6,639 nucleotides of DNA from Candidatus Solibacter sp. Its GTDB lineage: Bacteria; Acidobacteriota; Terriglobia; Bryobacterales; Bryobacteraceae. The notes beneath the pieces were generated by a model, which had not been told where the DNA came from, did no database searches, and saw only the letters and a program-made list of their open reading frames with translations. Shown here one piece after another: positions 6,431-6,639 of the stretch (its first letter is position 1; every line of letters starts with the position of its first letter). A program made the position numbers and the translations under genes. Location of the stretch: positions 1-6,639 of the forward strand of contig JADGNT010000286.1 of the NCBI GenBank assembly GCA_017883345.1. Reading direction: 5' to 3'.

Positions 6431-6639
6431 ATGAATGTAAATCCGTCAACTGCCAGTCCGCCGTATGCCGCTCCCAAGAGCAACGGCACAAAATTGGCCA
6501 AACTGAATTCGCCGTGGTTCATCTGGCCCGCCACCATCGCGCTCGCCGTGCTGCTGTTTTTCGGCCTGGGCTATTTCTTTGACGTGCTGACGCACGAATC
6601 CACCGACGACGCGTTCATCGCCGCGCACGTGGTTTCCAT
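6431..6639 (+). CDS. EmrA/HlyD-family secretion adaptor, 5' end only (partial)
   Basis: ATG 6431 opens a frame that runs off the window after 69 codons. The product starts with a polar, Pro/Ser-rich cytoplasmic segment (about 1-28), followed by one hydrophobic segment from about residue 30 to 50 (FIWPATIALAVLLFFGLGYF). After this comes HESTDDAFIAAHVVS (55-69). A single N-terminal membrane anchor followed by an E-(S/T)-TDDA-(Y/F)-(V/I) motif is the usual start of EmrA-like membrane fusion proteins, which pair with MFS (EmrB-type) exporters. Unlike the adaptor at 622 it is anchored by a transmembrane helix and not by a lipid, so it is a different adaptor class and not a duplicate. The lipoyl, hairpin and barrel domains lie beyond the window. 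An AaeA-type or other HlyD-family adaptor is the alternative. Its partner pump is not visible. Confidence 0.85.
   Translation, partial: MNVNPSTASPPYAAPKSNGTKLAKLNSPWFIWPATIALAVLLFFGLGYFFDVLTHESTDDAFIAAHVVS

Noticed and set aside
1..6639. CRISPR arrays, tRNA or rRNA genes, insertion sequences, integrase or attachment sites
   Set aside because: The window is almost fully covered by conserved coding sequence. I saw no spaced direct repeats, no cloverleaf-like sequence, no transposase motifs and no terminal inverted repeats.

Overview
The window holds one resistance-nodulation-division (RND) tripartite efflux operon of the AcrAB-TolC / MexAB-OprM type, with a cut-off gene at each edge. All genes lie on the + strand. 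The outer-membrane channel and the lipoprotein-type signals imply a diderm (Gram-negative) bacterium with a GC-rich genome. Most starts lack a strong Shine-Dalgarno sequence, and the set does not read as a close copy of the enterobacterial or pseudomonad genes. Verrucomicrobiota or a similar phylum is a guess; the sequence does not settle it.

Layout: (1) 2-523, the 3' part of a TetR/AcrR-family repressor whose N-terminus is upstream of the window. (2) 524-621, a 98-bp gap with a short imperfect palindrome, a TTGACA hexamer and a 16-codon open frame. (3) 622-1746, a periplasmic adaptor (AcrA/MexA type). (4) 1759-4947, the inner-membrane RND pump (AcrB/MexB type, 1062 aa). (5) 4949-6397, the outer-membrane channel (OprM/NodT type, 482 aa). 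(6) 6431-6639, the 5' end of a second adaptor of the EmrA/HlyD type, cut by the window edge.

The pump captures substrates from the inner membrane or periplasm and is driven by protons. The adaptor couples it to the channel, which opens to the outside. Gaps of 12 bp (adaptor to pump) and 1 bp (pump to channel) indicate one transcript, probably controlled by the upstream TetR protein. No terminator is visible in the 33 bp before the EmrA-like gene, so a second pump may be co-transcribed and may share the same channel.

This is a familiar kind of system, and I see no wholly new one. The points worth a second look are details: an adaptor hairpin one heptad shorter on each arm than AcrA, altered adaptor and channel tip residues, Phe-to-Met changes in the pump's drug pocket, a 7-bp tandem repeat inside the channel gene, and a regulator with different codon use from the pump genes. 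Comparisons with E. coli AcrA/AcrB and P. aeruginosa OprM rest on recalled reference sequences, not on a computed alignment.
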